Assembly: GCA_965218865.1 (NCBI GenBank)
Contig: CBDCME010000028.1
Location: forward strand, 1 to 16,182
Reading direction: 5' to 3'
Length of the DNA stretch: 16,182 nt
From: CBDCME01 sp965218865
Lineage (GTDB): Bacteria; Pseudomonadota; Alphaproteobacteria; JAAXGF01
This document shows, in pieces, positions 14,203 through 16,182 of this stretch. The position numbers and the translations under genes are program-made. Position 1 is the first letter of the stretch; every line of letters begins with the position of its first letter. The notes beneath the pieces were generated by a model. The model did not search any database, was not told the origin of the DNA, and worked only from the letters and a program-made list of their open reading frames with translations.

Positions 14203-14238
14203 GGGGCGCCGACCAACGAAATCAAGGTACCCCTGCGC

Positions 14239-16011
14239 TCATCGTCCGGCGGGACCCGGCAATTCGAGGGGCGCGAACAGCGAGGAGAGATCTTCTTCAC
14301 CGAGCGGACCCGCCGATCCGGACCCGGCGAACACGCCTTCGGCCAGCTCGCGCTTGGTTGCTTGCAGGTCCAGGATTTTTTCCTCCACGGTCCCCACCGT
14401 TCTCAGCTTGTAGACGAAAATAGCCTTGTCCTGGCCGATTCGGTGAGCCCGATCGGTAGCCTGGTCCTCGACCGCGGGGTTCCACCACGGGTCGTAATGG
14501 ATCACGGTGTCGGCGGCGGTCAGGTTCAGGCCGCTTCCGCCGGCTCTGAGGCTGATCAGGAAGATGGGAACCGTGCCCGACTGGAAGCGGTCGACGACCG
14601 CCGCCCGGTCCCGGGTCTTACCGCTCAGCTTGACGTATTCGATATCGCGGCTCTCGATCTCGGTTTCGATCAGTGCCAACATGCTCGTGAACTGCGAAAA
14701 GAGGAGGATGCGGCGGCCCTCGCCGATCATCGGCGGCATCATCTCCATGAGCCGCGCGAGCTTCGCCGATTGGGTGATCTTGCGCGCCGCCGCCAATTTG
14801 AGCAGGCGGGGATCGCAACACACCTGCCGTAGTTTCAAGAGGGCGTCGAGGATGACGATGTGGCTGCGGGCCAGGCCCTTGTTGGCAATTTCGCGTCGGA
14901 CCCTTTCGTGCATGGCCAGGCGGATGCTTTCGTAGAGATCGCGTTGGCCGCCGTCGAGCGCGATGTTTTCCACGATCTCGGTCTTTTCCGGCAGATCTGG
15001 CTCGACCTCGGCCTTGGTTCGGCGCAAGAGAAACGGTTTCACCCGCCGCGCCAGATACGCCGCGCGCCGTTTGTCACCGAGCTTTTCGATTGGACGACGA
15101 AACGTTTTACGGAATTCACGGGAATCGCCGAGCAGCCCAGGCTGGAGAAAATTGAATAGCGACCACAGTTCGCCGAGGTGGTTCTCCAGCGGCGTTCCGG
15201 TCAGGCACAACCTGTGGCGGGCCCGAAGTTGACAGGCGATCTTGTTGACGTTCGTGGCCGGATTCTTGATGAACTGGGCCTCATCAAGGATGACGAAGTG
15301 AAATTCCCGCGCAAGCAGGGTCTCCTTGTCCTTACTCAGCAAGGCATACGTCGTCAGGACCAGGTCGTATTGGCCGATCTCCGAGAAGTGCTTCTTGCGT
15401 TCGGTGCCATGCAGGGTCAGGACCTTGAGATCCGGGGCGAAGCGCTCGGCCTCGCGGCGCCAATTGACCATCAGGCTGGTCGGGGTGACGACCAGACTCG
15501 GCCGCTCCGCCCGGCCGTTCTCTTTGTCGACCAGCAAATGGGCCAGGGCCTGCACGGTCTTCCCCAGGCCCATGTCGTCGGCAAGGATTCCGCCGAAGTC
15601 GAATTCGCGCAAGAACTGAAGCCAGTTCACGCCCTCGCCCTGATAGGGCCGCAAGGTGCCGCGAAGACCGGTGGGTGGCTCGACGGCTGCGATACCGGAA
15701 AAATCACGCAGCTTGCGGCCCAGCGCGAGGCGGCGGCCCTGATCCCACCATCTGAGGCCGACGGCGGCTGTCGCGGCCTCGAATTCGGCGAGTTCCGCGA
15801 CCTGGGCCGGGCTCAGGCGGGTGCTGCCGTCGACTTCGATGCCGTCCACTTGAAAGAGTTCGAACAGGGCTCCGAGGAGGGGCCGCAAGCGGGCACTCGG
15901 CAGCGCCAGCAACCGCTTATCGGGCAGGGTGGCGAAAACGGTCTCGCCCGGGGCGAGGCCGTCGAGATCCGCCGAATCGGCGTCGGGGCCCAGGCGCGCG
16001 AGCAGGTCCAC
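14239..16011 (-). CDS. SNF2-family DEAD/DEAH-box helicase, C-terminal ATPase core
   Basis: A 590-codon frame from a GTG at 16011 holding a complete Swi2/Snf2 motor. Motif I is DDMGLGKT (145-152), motif II DEAQ (243-246), motif III LTGTPLENHLGELWSLFNFL (270-289), motif V GGSGLNLTAADTVIHYDPWW (491-510), and motif VI QATDRAHRIGQ (517-527). Such proteins translocate on double-stranded DNA and remodel protein-DNA or RNA polymerase complexes. The family normally exceeds 1,000 residues, with zinc-binding SWIM and associated domains in front. Here homologous sequence continues upstream in the same frame to the window edge, but a TAG at 16044-16042 interrupts it. The GTG start is therefore only the first option after that stop and has no obvious ribosome-binding site. 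The motor may be expressed by reinitiation, or the gene may be dead. Confidence 0.85.
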   Translation of the reverse strand: MDLLARLGPDADSADLDGLAPGETVFATLPDKRLLALPSARLRPLLGALFELFQVDGIEVDGSTRLSPAQVAELAEFEAATAAVGLRWWDQGRRLALGRKLRDFSGIAAVEPPTGLRGTLRPYQGEGVNWLQFLREFDFGGILADDMGLGKTVQALAHLLVDKENGRAERPSLVVTPTSLMVNWRREAERFAPDLKVLTLHGTERKKHFSEIGQYDLVLTTYALLSKDKETLLAREFHFVILDEAQFIKNPATNVNKIACQLRARHRLCLTGTPLENHLGELWSLFNFLQPGLLGDSREFRKTFRRPIEKLGDKRRAAYLARRVKPFLLRRTKAEVEPDLPEKTEIVENIALDGGQRDLYESIRLAMHERVRREIANKGLARSHIVILDALLKLRQVCCDPRLLKLAAARKITQSAKLARLMEMMPPMIGEGRRILLFSQFTSMLALIETEIESRDIEYVKLSGKTRDRAAVVDRFQSGTVPIFLISLRAGGSGLNLTAADTVIHYDPWWNPAVEDQATDRAHRIGQDKAIFVYKLRTVGTVEEKILDLQATKRELAEGVFAGSGSAGPLGEEDLSSLFAPLELPGPAGR

Positions 16012-16182
16012 GAGTATCGGCAGGAGGCTGACCTTCTCGCCCTAGACCATGACCCCCAACTCGAGTCCGAACCAATCGATTCCGCTGCCCTCGTCGATCT
16101 CGGCGTACCATTCGTCCCCGGCCTCGGCGAAGTGGACCGGGTAATCGTCGTCAACCTCTATGGTCCAGCCCTCGGCGCGTAA
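16012..16182 (-). pseudogene. Upstream part of the SNF2 helicase gene, ending at an in-frame TAG
   Basis: From the window edge the helicase frame reads LRAEGWTIEVDDDYPVHFAE, AGDEWYAEIDEG and DWFGLELGVMV, then TAG (16044-16042), then GEKVSLLPILVDLL without any shift of frame. Both sides look like the N-terminal associated region of bacterial SNF2 proteins, where a pattern such as DWFDLELGV-x-V-x-GE-x-V-x-LLP is expected across this point. The stop replaces what is probably a Glu, Gln or similar codon. A one-base change from GAG or CAG would explain it. TAG is used as the ordinary stop by other genes here, so recoding is unlikely. The gene is either recently inactivated or the base is a sequence error. 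Confidence 0.75.

Noticed and set aside
16042..16044. TAG read as an amino acid (stop-codon recoding) in the helicase
   Set aside because: TAG is the natural terminator of the OppC-type permease, the MurG-like transferase, the phosphatase and the first cassette gene, so general recoding is not supported.
1..16182. CRISPR arrays, tRNA or rRNA genes
   Set aside because: No regularly spaced direct repeats and no tRNA or rRNA signature sequences were seen on either strand.

Overview
The window is GC-rich DNA whose genes overlap tightly and nearly all lie on the minus strand. The gene families suggest a free-living alphaproteobacterium, perhaps near Rhodospirillales. That placement is an inference from style and gene families, because no rRNA or tRNA is present.

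Layout in coordinate order. (1) 1-545 is the 5' half of an IS630-family insertion sequence pointing left, cut by the window edge. (2) 546-797 is a short spacer with a small hairpin and a perfect 24-bp palindromic repeat. (3) 798-9309 is a seven-gene minus-strand operon. In transcription order it encodes a MurG-like (COG4671-type) glycosyltransferase, a polysaccharide-deacetylase-like protein, a small two-helix membrane protein with a PH-like tail, a fused double ABC ATPase, a long family-5 substrate-binding protein, and two OppB/OppC-type permeases. The junctions are 1- or 4-nt overlaps or gaps of 2 and 30 nt. (4) 9310-12449 is an AT-richer accessory island. It carries a minus-strand cassette of three small uncharacterised genes. 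The last, a DUF7689-like gene, has been split by a second IS630 copy on the plus strand at 10075-11238. (5) 12450-14176 holds a histidine phosphatase and a GT4 glycosyltransferase that overlap by 4 nt. (6) 14239-16182 is a SNF2-family helicase gene running off the window and interrupted by an in-frame TAG.

How the genes fit together. The GT4 and phosphatase pair and the MurG-like transferase and deacetylase pair read in the same direction on either side of the accessory island. They plausibly formed one glycan-related locus before the island arrived. That locus is translationally coupled to a complete ABC importer, which suggests that making or editing a glycan and importing an oligomeric solute (peptide, oligosaccharide or glycopeptide) are linked. 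The substrate cannot be read from the sequence.

Main points for a second look: the glycan and importer operon; the three-gene cassette, whose third gene can be reconstructed across the IS; a transposase broken or controlled by an A8 run; two IS copies in inverted orientation differing at 2 of 545 positions; and the amber codon in the helicase. All family names are from memory of motifs; no database search was run.
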